DNA from: Aquibacillus albus
GTDB lineage: Bacteria > Bacillota > Bacilli > Bacillales > Amphibacillaceae
Assembly (NCBI RefSeq): GCF_016908325.1
Contig: NZ_JAFBDR010000006.1
Span: forward strand, 62,001 to 126,000
Direction of reading: 5' to 3'
Length of the DNA: 64,000 nucleotides
In this document: positions 1 to 7,840 of the stretch, piece after piece
Position numbering within the stretch: position 1 is the stretch's first letter
Layout of the letters: each line of letters starts with the position of its first letter
Translations under genes and position numbers: made by a program
The notes under the pieces: generated by a model
What the model was told of the DNA's origin: nothing
Database searches by the model: none
Seen by the model: only the letters and a program-made list of their open reading frames with translations

Positions 1-1345
1 TCGTTAATTTTTCCCACATGTCTTCATAAAATTTTTTCGACTGCTGTCCAGAACTAAGCATATTTGGATTGTTACCGACTGTCTCCTCATAGCTATATCC
101 AGTAAGCTCGGTAAAAGCTGGATTTACTGTCATTATTTTACCATACCTGTCCGTAACCATCATACCGAGTGGACTGCTTTCCATTAATTGATACGACAGT
201 GATAACTTATCCTGATAATACATCCAAACTGCTAAAACAAAGCTTACTAATGCGAACTGTGATAATGCCATAAAACCAATCGCATAATGACCAGTCATTT
301 CATAAACCGTGGACAGAACTAAAGGTGGGAAGAAACCACCTAGTCCCCCCATTGCAGCAACTAATCCATTCACTATCCCTGCTTGCTTTTGAAAATACAT
401 CGGTACTAGCTTAAACACAACACCATTACCTATCCCAGCACAGGCTGCAATCGTTATGCATCCAACCGTGTACCATTGGATGGATGGTGAAAAGGATAAT
501 AAAATAGCGGCTAACGTGAATCCACCGAAAACATACATCAACAAGATTAATGAATGATAACGATCTGCTAACCAACCGCCTACAGGACGTAGGAAAGTAG
601 CTACTGCGATAAATCCTGCTGTACGAATACCTGCATCAACTTTTTCTAAGTCAAAGTTAGTAACAAGGAAATTAGGTAAGTAAACAGTAAATGCGACAAA
701 CGAGCCAAAAGTTACAAAATAAAACAAACAGAATAACCATAGCTTATCACTTTTATAAACACTTTTAATTTGTTGGATAATTGGTGTTCTTACTTTAACT
801 TCCTTTTTATCTCCTAAGAAGATATTTGCCAATATAAACAGAGCTAATAATATCGTATAAAGTTGTATCGTTGAAGACCATCCAATCCTTGAAGCGATTA
901 CTGGTGCGCTAAATGTAGTAATCGCTGTTCCAATATTTCCTGCGCCATAAATACCATTAACAAACCCATGACGTTCCTTTGGATAATATTTAGGTAATGA
1001 AGTTACTCCGACAGAAAAAACGGCTCCACCAATACCTATAAACAATCCTCCAATCACTAGACCAATGAAGGAGTCCGCAATACTGATGTAATACACTGGA
1101 GGTATCAACAAAATAAAACTGACGATAAAGACCTTTCTTGCTCCCCATAAATTCGTGTAATAGCCAATTGGAACTCTTAGTATGGATCCTAATATAACTG
1201 GTATTGCTGTAATCCACGCTGCTTGCTGGATCGTAATAGATATATCTTCTCTTATAAATGATATTAATGAGGACAGAATTACCCATACCATGAATCCTAT
1301 GACTAAATTCATTGTTTGTAATGGTAGTTGGATTTTCTTAATCAT
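1..1345 (-). CDS. narK: NarK-type nitrate/nitrite MFS transporter with C-terminal PAS domain (3' end outside window)
   Basis: The frame is open for 448 codons and runs off the left edge. Residues 1 to about 378 form an MFS transporter with the two glycine-rich signatures of the nitrate/nitrite porter family: a first near residues 100-140 (GIGGAVFSVGV, then YGAGNIG) and a second near 303-340 (GIGNGVVFKLVP, then GGLGGFFPP). Such proteins take up nitrate or export nitrite. From about residue 386 a PAS sensor domain follows in the same frame (MVTDRYGKIMTVNPAF, LTGYSYEE). PAS domains of this style usually precede GGDEF/EAL modules, but that part is not in the window. The ATG at 1345 overlaps the stop of the previous gene by 8 nt and has a GAGGGGAAG ribosome site. 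It is the last visible gene of the nitrate reductase operon, which supports nitrate as substrate. Confidence 0.85.
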   Translation of the reverse strand, partial: MIKKIQLPLQTMNLVIGFMVWVILSSLISFIREDISITIQQAAWITAIPVILGSILRVPIGYYTNLWGARKVFIVSFILLIPPVYYISIADSFIGLVIGGLFIGIGGAVFSVGVTSLPKYYPKERHGFVNGIYGAGNIGTAITTFSAPVIASRIGWSSTIQLYTILLALFILANIFLGDKKEVKVRTPIIQQIKSVYKSDKLWLFCLFYFVTFGSFVAFTVYLPNFLVTNFDLEKVDAGIRTAGFIAVATFLRPVGGWLADRYHSLILLMYVFGGFTLAAILLSFSPSIQWYTVGCITIAACAGIGNGVVFKLVPMYFQKQAGIVNGLVAAMGGLGGFFPPLVLSTVYEMTGHYAIGFMALSQFALVSFVLAVWMYYQDKLSLSYQLMESSPLGMMVTDRYGKIMTVNPAFTELTGYSYEETVGNNPNMLSSGQQSKKFYEDMWEKLT

Positions 1346-1625
1346 TCAAATCTTCCCCTCTTCTAATTGCATAATAGAGTCTTGCTTGCTTATCAAATGC
1401 AATCCAATTGTTCCTCTTTTGTTGGACATCACTCGAAAGCGGAATAGCTATAAAAAAATGCTTATCAAAATATAAACGTAAATGCGTCTTATCTGGACAA
1501 TAAGTAATATCTATAATTTTTCTTTTCACCCAAGGAGCTGTTTCTTCTCCAGTTTCTCCATGTATACACAGCTCTACAGGTATGGTTTTGTAGCTTTTCA
1601 AATCATTTATCTCATTCGAATTCAA
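1338..1625 (-). CDS. Small conserved-looking protein in nitrate reductase operon, function unknown
   Basis: About 95 residues, soluble, with no signal peptide or membrane segment; I do not recognise the family. An ATG at 1634 is possible but has AAAGG directly against it. The in-frame TTG at 1625 sits 8 nt after AAAGGA and clears the upstream stop at 1628, so I prefer TTG. The product is rich in aromatic and basic residues and lacks cysteine pairs that would suggest a metal cluster. It is coupled by overlap to the NarK-PAS gene downstream and lies 2 nt after the preceding gene, so it is translated together with the nitrate reductase. A role as accessory or maturation factor is inference from position only. 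Confidence 0.6.
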   Translation of the reverse strand: MNSNEINDLKSYKTIPVELCIHGETGEETAPWVKRKIIDITYCPDKTHLRLYFDKHFFIAIPLSSDVQQKRNNWIAFDKQARLYYAIRRGEDLND

Positions 1626-1627
1626 AA

Positions 1628-1924
1628 CTAACATCCTTTCAAAACTGGTATTACTTGAAATTGGTAGCCTTGTAATAGTGACCAGAAGTTTTCATCCGCA
1701 TACTCTTCAAGATAATCAATCACCGCCTGCTCCGATCCCCAGCTACTCATTCCTTTTACTTCTGCAACTATGATCTCAACTTCTTGGTTTTCTTTTTCGT
1801 CTAAGTACCAATTTAAACGTTCATGTTTGAACAAATTTTCCAATTGAGCGTTAATTTCTTCTGATAAATGACCAACTTTTTTTCTTACAAAACAGAAATC
1901 TAAATACGTTTCACTTTTTTGCAT
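1628..1924 (-). CDS. Small acidic soluble protein in nitrate reductase operon, function unknown
   Basis: A 98-residue protein beginning MQKSETYLDF. The frame stays open further upstream, but the ATG at 1924 has AAAGGAGGGGAATCGC just before it and is the likely start; it overlaps the end of the preceding membrane-protein gene by 14 nt. It is acidic and mixed alpha/beta in appearance, with no signal peptide and no cluster-binding motif. No family is recognised. Chaperones of the NarJ/TorD kind are larger and helical, so this is not an obvious member, though a maturation role for the reductase would fit the location. That is inference. Confidence 0.6.
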   Translation of the reverse strand: MQKSETYLDFCFVRKKVGHLSEEINAQLENLFKHERLNWYLDEKENQEVEIIVAEVKGMSSWGSEQAVIDYLEEYADENFWSLLQGYQFQVIPVLKGC

Positions 1925-2120
1925 GCGATTCCCCTCCTTTATGTTTTTCTTTTTTATAGATGAGGATAGCAACTGGGAAGAGAACGAAATTACCAATTGT
2001 GTAAATGAATACTGCTTGATAGTTCTCATAATAAAACTGATGTACTAACAATTGAGTCAACACAATGTTAAAAGCTAAAATAATACAGAGACCGATGATT
2101 CCGACATAACTACGCTTCAT
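1911..2120 (-). CDS. Small two-helix membrane protein of nitrate reductase operon
   Basis: A 69-residue protein with two hydrophobic stretches (about residues 6-26 and 38-55), a short loop between them and a lysine-rich C-terminus (YKKEKHKGG), predicting both ends in the cytoplasm. It overlaps the Rieske gene upstream by 11 nt and the next gene downstream by 14 nt, which implies translational coupling. Small membrane subunits are common companions of quinol-oxidising complexes; here a structural or assembly role beside the exported Rieske protein and the cytochrome b is possible but unproven. I recognise no named family. Confidence 0.65.
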   Translation of the reverse strand: MKRSYVGIIGLCIILAFNIVLTQLLVHQFYYENYQAVFIYTIGNFVLFPVAILIYKKEKHKGGESHAKK

Positions 2121-2631
2121 ATCGTTTCACCCTTACTGCAAATACAGCATCATCCTCGACTTTCACAACAACCTCTGGCAATGGACGTCTAGGTGGTCCT
2201 GCTGTTGGGGTACCGGTTTGAACATCAAATTTACCATGGTGACAAGGACAGACCATTTCGTTTTTATCCTTTACCCAATAAACTGGACAACGAAGATGAG
2301 TACACGCATTTTGGTATGCGACAAATCGGTCCTGACTTAACCGAATTAATATGGCACTGTCATGTTCACTTGGAAAATGAAATTCTACTGAATCTCCGAC
2401 AGCAATAGCATTAACATCTACAATTTTCTTATGGGGGTACTCTTTATCTGCTAATCCGAATAACTCTTTAGCAGCTAAAGTTCCCCACGGAAGGGAGGCT
2501 ACAGCAAATACACCTGCTGCACCTACCATCGTTTTCATAAATCCACGACGGTCTAAAGAACGCTCATTATTTCTGTTTATGTTGTGCGTATAATTATCAT
2601 CTTTGATTGGAACGTTATGTTTATTTCTCAC
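2110..2631 (-). CDS. Rieske [2Fe-2S] protein with twin-arginine signal, nitrate reductase operon
   Basis: A 173-residue protein. Residues 28-29 are the twin arginines of a Tat motif (DRRGFMK) followed by a hydrophobic segment, so the folded iron-sulfur protein should be exported and perhaps stay anchored. The Rieske boxes are complete: C110-T-H112-L-x-C115 and C128-P-C130-H131-H-G. C110, H112, C128 and H131 are cluster ligands; C115 and C130 are placed for the stabilising disulfide of respiratory Rieske proteins. The start is GTG at 2631 behind GAGGAGTG; an ATG 6 nt upstream closes at once. A Rieske subunit on the outer face suggests electron transfer linked to menaquinol oxidation, which is unusual for bacterial nitrate reductases. 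Confidence 0.85.
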   Translation of the reverse strand: MRNKHNVPIKDDNYTHNINRNNERSLDRRGFMKTMVGAAGVFAVASLPWGTLAAKELFGLADKEYPHKKIVDVNAIAVGDSVEFHFPSEHDSAILIRLSQDRFVAYQNACTHLRCPVYWVKDKNEMVCPCHHGKFDVQTGTPTAGPPRRPLPEVVVKVEDDAVFAVRVKRYEA

Positions 2632-2664
2632 TTCATTTCACTCCTCATACCTGGATGGTTGAAG

Positions 2665-3228
2665 TTAAAATAGCTTTACTGTCCCTTGCAGAATTCCAGG
2701 TAAATTTACTGTTACATTCGTTTCACCTTCTAGGTAATGCATACTCGTAACCCATTTATCATTACCGACGTCATGACTTTGCTTTTTCATTTCAATTTCT
2801 TCTTCTGTTAACCATTGCAATGTGTTTGAAGGACAAACACTCGCACACATTGGTGGAATATCATCCTTCGTACGGTCAATACATAAATCACATTTGTACA
2901 TTAGGTTTTCTTCTTCATCAAATTTTGGAATACCGTATGGACAAGCAATCGTACAGTTTTGGCAACCAATACATTTTTCTACTAATGCCGATAACACAGC
3001 ACCAGTCTCATGAATTTGAATGGCCTGAGCAGGACAGCTTCTTGCACAAGCTGGATCAGCACAGTGTAAACACATCAGCGGCATTGTTTGTCGGTTTACT
3101 AAAGGGTTGACATCATAAACATAGTTCCGATTTTTTTGTTCGTGCCCCCCACATTGTGTACAAGCTGCCAAGCAAGAACGACAACCAATGCAATTTTCCA
3201 GTTCTAAATACAGTTTTCTTTTTGTCAT
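2665..3228 (-). CDS. Four [4Fe-4S] ferredoxin-type electron-transfer subunit (NrfC/DmsB-like)
   Basis: A 187-residue polyferredoxin of the family that carries electrons between a membrane quinol oxidase and a molybdopterin subunit. Sixteen cysteines fall in four groups: C13/C16/C19/C23 (CIGCRSCLAAC), then CLHCADPACARSCP, CIGCQNCTIACPYG, and CDLC with CASVCP. No signal sequence is present, so it is cytoplasmic, like the catalytic subunit whose stop codon directly abuts its start (the genes meet at 3228/3229). Length and cluster order match NrfC, DmsB and PhsB. In this operon it would relay electrons from the cytochrome b to the catalytic subunit. Confidence 0.88.
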   Translation of the reverse strand: MTKRKLYLELENCIGCRSCLAACTQCGGHEQKNRNYVYDVNPLVNRQTMPLMCLHCADPACARSCPAQAIQIHETGAVLSALVEKCIGCQNCTIACPYGIPKFDEEENLMYKCDLCIDRTKDDIPPMCASVCPSNTLQWLTEEEIEMKKQSHDVGNDKWVTSMHYLEGETNVTVNLPGILQGTVKLF

Positions 3229-5397
3229 TTATAGCACCTTCCCAGTATCTAGTTTCTCTATCTCGACAGCACATGCTTTGAATTCCGGCATCCTAGACAT
3301 TGGATCTAATGCCGCAATCGTTAAAAGATTAATAGATTCATCATGTCCAAAGTGATACGGAACAAATACAGTATCTTCTCTTATCGCTTCCGTAATCTTC
3401 ACTTTATATTCTGCTTTACCACGACGCGTAAAGAGTTTTACTACTTCATCATGGTTAATGTTGTATTTTTCAGCAGTGCTGGGATGTACTTCCACATACG
3501 GATCTGGACACATATCCTTTAGAAATGGAATTCTTCTCGTTTGATTACCTGATAAATAATGATAAACGACACGGCCTGTTGTTAGCCGAAGCGGATATTC
3601 CTCACAAGGCTCTTCCGCAGGCGGCCGATATGGTAATGCACAAATCTTTGCTCTCCCATCACTGTGATAAAACTTATTATCTAGGAACATGTGAGGAGTT
3701 CCTTTATCCTCTTTTTCTCGACAAGGCCAGAACACCCCATCCTGTTTATCAATCTTATCCCAAGTGGCACCATAATAATCTGCGTTTCCACCTTTCGTAG
3801 CTAGCCTAAATTCTTCCGCTACATCCCTCGCTGTTTTTAAGTGGTCAAAGTGCTTCCCTTTTCCAAGTAAATTGGCTAGCTCGACTTGCATTTGCCAATC
3901 TGGCTTTGACTCCCCAATCGGTTCTTGTGCCTTATTTATTTTTATAATTCTTCCTTCTAAATTTGTAACAGTACCTTCATCCTCTGACCATGTAACAGAT
4001 GGTAAGATAACATCCGCAAACTCTGCAGACTCTGATAAATAAAAATCACTACAAACCATAAAATCAAGATTTTTCATCGCATTTCTTACAAAATTCAGAT
4101 TTGGTGCGGATACAGCAGGGTTCGAGCAAAGCAAGTACAGTCCTCGGATCGTTTTCTGCTCCATCAGTTCAAACATTTCATAAGCAGAAACACCTGGCTG
4201 TGGCATATCTTCTGGATTGATTCCCCATACTTTACTGACATGTTCAACCGCTTTAGGATCAGTAATTTTACGATAACCAGGTAGTAAATCCGATTTCTGA
4301 CCATGTTCACGCCCACCTTGACCGTTTCCTTGACCAGTGAAAGTAGCTACACCTGCCTTTGGACGACCAATTTTCCCTGTGACAAGTGCTAAGTTACAGT
4401 AAGCAGAAACGTTATCCACACCCTTATGTTGTTGTTCAATTCCTCTGGCAAACATCACAATTGCGTTTGGTGCTTTCCCGTAAACTTCTGCTGCACGTTC
4501 AATTTTCTCAATAGAAACTCCAGTAATCATACTTGTGTACGCTGGTGTGAACTGCTCAACTAGCTCTTTCGTTTCTTCAAATCCATTCGTATGCTGATTA
4601 ACAAATTGCTCATCTGCATGGCCATTTTTTATCAATAAATGGAGAATCCCATTTGCTAACGCCAAATCTGTACCTGGGCGCAAATCTAAGTGAATATCAG
4701 CCCTTCTAGCAAGTGGCGTTTCACGAGGATCTGCAACAATTAAATATCCTCCACGTTCTTGAACGGCCCAGACCCGAAACATCGATGTAGGATGACATTC
4801 CGCTGTATTACTACCTGCGATAAATAGACAATCTGTTTCATGTATATCTGTCCACGGAAGCGTAGAGCCACGATCCACACCAAAGGTTCTTAAAAATCCT
4901 CCAGCAGCACTGGACATACAGAAACGTCCATTGTAATCAATGTATCTTGTTCCTAATGCAACTCGAGCAAATTTTCCTGTTAGGTAGCATTTTTCGTTTG
5001 TCATCGACACACCACTAAACACAGACAAGCTATCTTTTCCATAGTGTGCTTGTAGCTCTTTAAAATTTTTAGCCACGAGCGTTAAGGCTTCTTCCCAGCT
5101 AGCTTCACGGAATCCTTCTTTTGTTCCATTAAGACTTGAATCATCACGTATCAACGGCTTTAATATCCGGTCTTTATGATTCGTCTGTTGATATGCCGTA
5201 ACTCCTTTGGGACACATTTTTCCAACCGTAACTGGCCATTCATACCTCGGTTCTACACCTACAATCTTGTTTGTTAACGTGTTGACACGTAAGTTCATTC
5301 CACATTGCATACCACAATAGCTACAATGCGTTTTGATTAGCTTTTCATTTGGGTGATTTACATTTTCTATTTCACGAAAAAATTTATCCTTTTGCAT
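3229..5397 (-). CDS. NasA/NarB/NapA-type molybdopterin nitrate reductase catalytic subunit
   Basis: A 722-residue molybdenum bis-MGD oxidoreductase. The N-terminal [4Fe-4S] site is C25-x2-C28-x3-C32 with C62. The likely Mo ligand is C160 in GRFCMSSAAGGF, the NapA/NasA pattern (CMxSA) and not the formate dehydrogenase pattern. The stretch TGQGNGQGGREHG also resembles assimilatory nitrate reductases. The C-terminus ends after the dinucleotide-binding domain, without the BFD [2Fe-2S] domain of many NasA proteins. No Tat signal is visible, so catalysis should be cytoplasmic. Its start overlaps the cytochrome b gene by 14 nt. With the neighbouring NarK-type transporter, nitrate to nitrite is the likely reaction; another oxyanion is possible. 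Confidence 0.85.
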   Translation of the reverse strand: MQKDKFFREIENVNHPNEKLIKTHCSYCGMQCGMNLRVNTLTNKIVGVEPRYEWPVTVGKMCPKGVTAYQQTNHKDRILKPLIRDDSSLNGTKEGFREASWEEALTLVAKNFKELQAHYGKDSLSVFSGVSMTNEKCYLTGKFARVALGTRYIDYNGRFCMSSAAGGFLRTFGVDRGSTLPWTDIHETDCLFIAGSNTAECHPTSMFRVWAVQERGGYLIVADPRETPLARRADIHLDLRPGTDLALANGILHLLIKNGHADEQFVNQHTNGFEETKELVEQFTPAYTSMITGVSIEKIERAAEVYGKAPNAIVMFARGIEQQHKGVDNVSAYCNLALVTGKIGRPKAGVATFTGQGNGQGGREHGQKSDLLPGYRKITDPKAVEHVSKVWGINPEDMPQPGVSAYEMFELMEQKTIRGLYLLCSNPAVSAPNLNFVRNAMKNLDFMVCSDFYLSESAEFADVILPSVTWSEDEGTVTNLEGRIIKINKAQEPIGESKPDWQMQVELANLLGKGKHFDHLKTARDVAEEFRLATKGGNADYYGATWDKIDKQDGVFWPCREKEDKGTPHMFLDNKFYHSDGRAKICALPYRPPAEEPCEEYPLRLTTGRVVYHYLSGNQTRRIPFLKDMCPDPYVEVHPSTAEKYNINHDEVVKLFTRRGKAEYKVKITEAIREDTVFVPYHFGHDESINLLTIAALDPMSRMPEFKACAVEIEKLDTGKVL

Positions 5398-6469
5398 TTT
5401 GATTTGCCTCCTTTACCGGTACCTCATGTGTTGGGAACCCTGAAAATCTGCTAATTCGATACTTCCTTCGGCAAGGAAGACAAAGCTCTGCTAAATGAAA
5501 TCCCTCTTTCATTTCAAATTCCAAGTCATTTACTCCTAGTACTTGAATCACATCGTTGGATTGCTCTGTTGACACAAATTCATTCCCACACACTCTGCAC
5601 TGTTTCATTGACTTTTCTCCATAATGCTCACGGTAGTTTCTGGCAAAAACACTTAGTGGACGGAATGGAATGTGAGCCAGCTTTCCAAAAGGTAAATAAA
5701 TCAATGTAATTATCACGGAATATTGATGGATTAACGACATTACATAGTGTCCTGCACCATGTAGAAATACATTAATAAAGGTTAATGCTAACCCAGTTAT
5801 ACTAATGAGTAACAGTAAATATAGTGGTAAAAAGTCATACATGAACTGTTGTTCTGCTCTTGCTTGTAGATTCTTCAAGCGGCGGTATAATGCCATACAA
5901 ACACCCAAAATAACCATAATTGCACTAAAATTCAAAGCGTTATAAGACATGAAAGCAATAAAGCCATCCGCCGGAATAGTCATTACATTCATTCCGAGAA
6001 GTACGATTGTGTACATTCCACTCTCTGCCATCGTAAAATACATCCATCCAAAGACGAGTGGAAATGTTACTAGACACGATAAAATACATCCCCAACCAAT
6101 CAGCACATGCTGTGTCCATCGGTAAATTCCCCTATTCCATATAAAACGATAGGTGGCTAAATGTTCTGCCGATGTCTTTGGAGTAGATTTACGGAAAAGT
6201 AACTTCAGCCCTTTTTTAATCAAATTTTTTGTAGGAGGGCGTTCGCCCCAAGCAATAAAGCGGTAAAAGAAACCACCTAAAAATACAATCGTACCAACCA
6301 TATATCCATATAGATTTAAGTCAACGTGAGTAAACATTCTTGTCGCAAAAAAAGATATGATTAAGATTCCGCTAACTGTAATAAACATGGATTTAGCAAA
6401 ATGAGATGCAAATGCACGATCAATCGATTGAACGCCCTTTGCTCGTTGTTTCACTGGTATATTCTGCAT
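5384..6469 (-). CDS. NarI-like cytochrome b membrane subunit with C-terminal CxxC/CxxC tail
   Basis: A 361-residue protein with several hydrophobic helices. The stretch HGAGHYVMSLIHQYSVI followed by LPFGKLAHIPFRP resembles the last helices of NarI-type subunits, where histidines ligate b haems and the membrane anchor oxidises menaquinol. After the last helix comes a soluble tail of about 90 residues with C291-x2-C294 and C330-x2-C333, which could bind zinc or an iron-sulfur cluster; NarI does not have this. The start is ATG at 6469 (AAGGAG, 9 nt spacing) rather than the TTG two codons earlier. It is the first gene of the operon and overlaps the catalytic subunit gene. Confidence 0.8.
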   Translation of the reverse strand: MQNIPVKQRAKGVQSIDRAFASHFAKSMFITVSGILIISFFATRMFTHVDLNLYGYMVGTIVFLGGFFYRFIAWGERPPTKNLIKKGLKLLFRKSTPKTSAEHLATYRFIWNRGIYRWTQHVLIGWGCILSCLVTFPLVFGWMYFTMAESGMYTIVLLGMNVMTIPADGFIAFMSYNALNFSAIMVILGVCMALYRRLKNLQARAEQQFMYDFLPLYLLLLISITGLALTFINVFLHGAGHYVMSLIHQYSVIITLIYLPFGKLAHIPFRPLSVFARNYREHYGEKSMKQCRVCGNEFVSTEQSNDVIQVLGVNDLEFEMKEGFHLAELCLPCRRKYRISRFSGFPTHEVPVKEANQNAKG

Positions 6470-6674
6470 GTTCAATTCTCCTTACTTACATTTCTGCGTT
6501 TCTGATGCCTCTAAATAAATTGTAAAAAAAGATATGCTAACATGTAATCGGGGAACTTCCTCATCATGAAATATAAATTCCCCTATTTATCAATGTTCTA
6601 CTTTTGAAGAATTTTTGTTACTTTGAGGGTAAGGTGTTATATAATACAAAGAGGAGAAGAGCAAAAATTTAAAT
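6470..6674. other. Upstream region of nitrate reductase operon
   Basis: This non-coding stretch must hold the operon promoter, reading leftward. I see an inverted pair GGGGAA...TTCCCC separated by 22 nt (about 6553-6588) that could be an operator. I do not find a clean FNR box (TGTGA-N6-TCACA) or NreC box. No gene is evident. Confidence 0.4.
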
Positions 6675-6709
6675 AAAAAACGCATGGAATTCATATCCAT
6701 GCGTTTTTT
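6675..6709 (-). terminator. Rho-independent terminator downstream of yutE
   Basis: Perfect 14-bp stem AAAAAACGCATGGA / TCCATGCGTTTTTT with a 7-nt loop and A/T flanks, so it can act in both directions. It follows the yutE end and a short coding-like remnant. The same stem (CGCATGGA) recurs in the terminator at 9655. Confidence 0.85.
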
Positions 6710-6726
6710 ATTCTTAATTTAACCTG

Positions 6727-6798
6727 TTATTTTAGTTTGTGGTTTCCAATGATTTTTCCATTTCCATCAATTATCGGAACTACTACGGCATTTTGCCT
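6727..6798 (-). pseudogene. Possible C-terminal remnant of a lost gene
   Basis: Between the yutE stop and the terminator at 6675, one minus-strand frame reads about 22 codons ending VVVPIIDGNGKIIGNHKLK and a TAA. It has protein-like composition but no start codon or ribosome site. It may be the last codons of a gene deleted when the nitrate cluster was placed beside yutE, leaving the tail and its terminator. The parent family is not recognised, and chance is possible. Confidence 0.3.
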
Positions 6799-6810
6799 TC
6801 ATTTTTACTA

Positions 6811-7248
6811 TCAATCATTAGAAAACGCTGTAGCTACTCCCGTCTCGTTATCCAAGTAATTTCTAATTCGTTGACTAAACAATTCTAATACCTGTTTATG
6901 CTTAGTCACTACTTCATATAATTTGTTATGATCCATTTGTAAATAATCCTTAACTAACAAATGTCGAAGGTTAATTACTTCCTTATAAGCGTCGCCCTCT
7001 TCCATTCTTAGCACTTTCTCATCCACTAAAATATCAATAATGTCAGTAAAACTTCCTGGGTCACGCATAATAAATCCATCTATCATCATATTACCAACAT
7101 CAAGCATCGATTCAATGGTCATATGTACCATTCGCTCATAGGCTAACTTATCCAGGAAAGATTGGAAAGAATTATTTTCCGTTTCACGAAGTAACCCTTC
7201 CATATAAAGCAATGTTGATTCTATTTTATCACGTTCAACAAAATACAT
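6811..7248 (-). CDS. yutE: DUF86 / HepT-like protein YutE
   Basis: A 145-residue helical protein of the DUF86 (HepT-like) family, matching B. subtilis YutE from its N-terminus (MYFVERDKIE) through the family core GNMMIDGFIMRDPGSF and LVDEKV. HepT relatives act as RNases or AMPylation targets in HepT/MntA toxin-antitoxin pairs, with catalytic R-x4-6-H. Here no MntA nucleotidyltransferase partner is adjacent, and the conserved chromosomal position next to yutD points to a housekeeping role that is not known. The ATG at 7248 is preferred over the ATG three codons earlier because AGGAGGGG abuts the earlier one. Confidence 0.8.
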   Translation of the reverse strand: MYFVERDKIESTLLYMEGLLRETENNSFQSFLDKLAYERMVHMTIESMLDVGNMMIDGFIMRDPGSFTDIIDILVDEKVLRMEEGDAYKEVINLRHLLVKDYLQMDHNKLYEVVTKHKQVLELFSQRIRNYLDNETGVATAFSND

Positions 7249-7340
7249 GATGTCCATCCCCTCCTACGAAAATTTCTTTTATTATCCAAAAAAGGTACCT
7301 ATAAAAGAATTTTTTTTTAAAAAAAACTTAACATTAGACG

Positions 7341-7368
7341 AAAGCTACCCGTATCAAAGGGTAGCTTT
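7341..7368 (-). terminator. Terminator at yutD end
   Basis: Stem AAAGCTACCC / GGGTAGCTTT with an 8-nt loop. The stem touches the stop codon of yutD and is A/T-flanked on both sides. Confidence 0.75.
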
Positions 7369-7643
7369 TACTGATCCATTCGCTTCATAACAAAATACGC
7401 ACATCCAAAATTACAATACTCATATAAGTAATCATCGAGTGTGCTTATTTTTGTATCAAATGTTGCTTTAGGGTTTTGGTCGTCATAAAAACCTTTTAAC
7501 CGAAGTTGTTCATAACCCCAGTCCCCTACGATATAATCGTACTTATTTAATATTTCACTATAACGTTCTTTTAACACTTCTTCTTGAAAGCCGTCCTTTT
7601 TATTTTCAAGTACTTCATATTTCATCCCTTGTATTTCAATCAC
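7368..7643 (-). CDS. yutD: DUF1027 protein YutD
   Basis: A 91-residue cytoplasmic protein matching the YutD (DUF1027) family, recognisable by the RYSEILNKYDYIVGDWGYEQLRLKGFY-type core and the C-terminal EYCNFGCAYFVMKR. Function is not established. The start is GTG at 7643, 11 nt after AAGGAG. It sits beside yutE and diverges from yutC, as in B. subtilis. The 197-bp region between yutD and yutC must carry promoters for both directions; no clear sigma factor boxes were assigned. Confidence 0.8.
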   Translation of the reverse strand: MIEIQGMKYEVLENKKDGFQEEVLKERYSEILNKYDYIVGDWGYEQLRLKGFYDDQNPKATFDTKISTLDDYLYEYCNFGCAYFVMKRMDQ

Positions 7644-7840
7644 TGCTATTTACACTCCTTATCGGCTCATGACAAAAATAAAACACCATTTTAGCTCTTT
7701 ATAGTTTACCATAAATGCTCATTTGTTAACTACATTCAAATTTTTATAGCAAACAATGGATAAGATTAAAAAGCATGGTTTTAATAAAAATACAAACAAT
7801 AGTTATTGGGGAGATTTATTTAAAAGGAGGTAAATAAAAA

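Noticed and set aside
6553-6588. GGGGAA...TTCCCC as an NreC or other nitrate-response operator
   Set aside because: The 22-nt spacing does not fit the NreC box I know, and no second site is present. Kept only as an unassigned inverted repeat.
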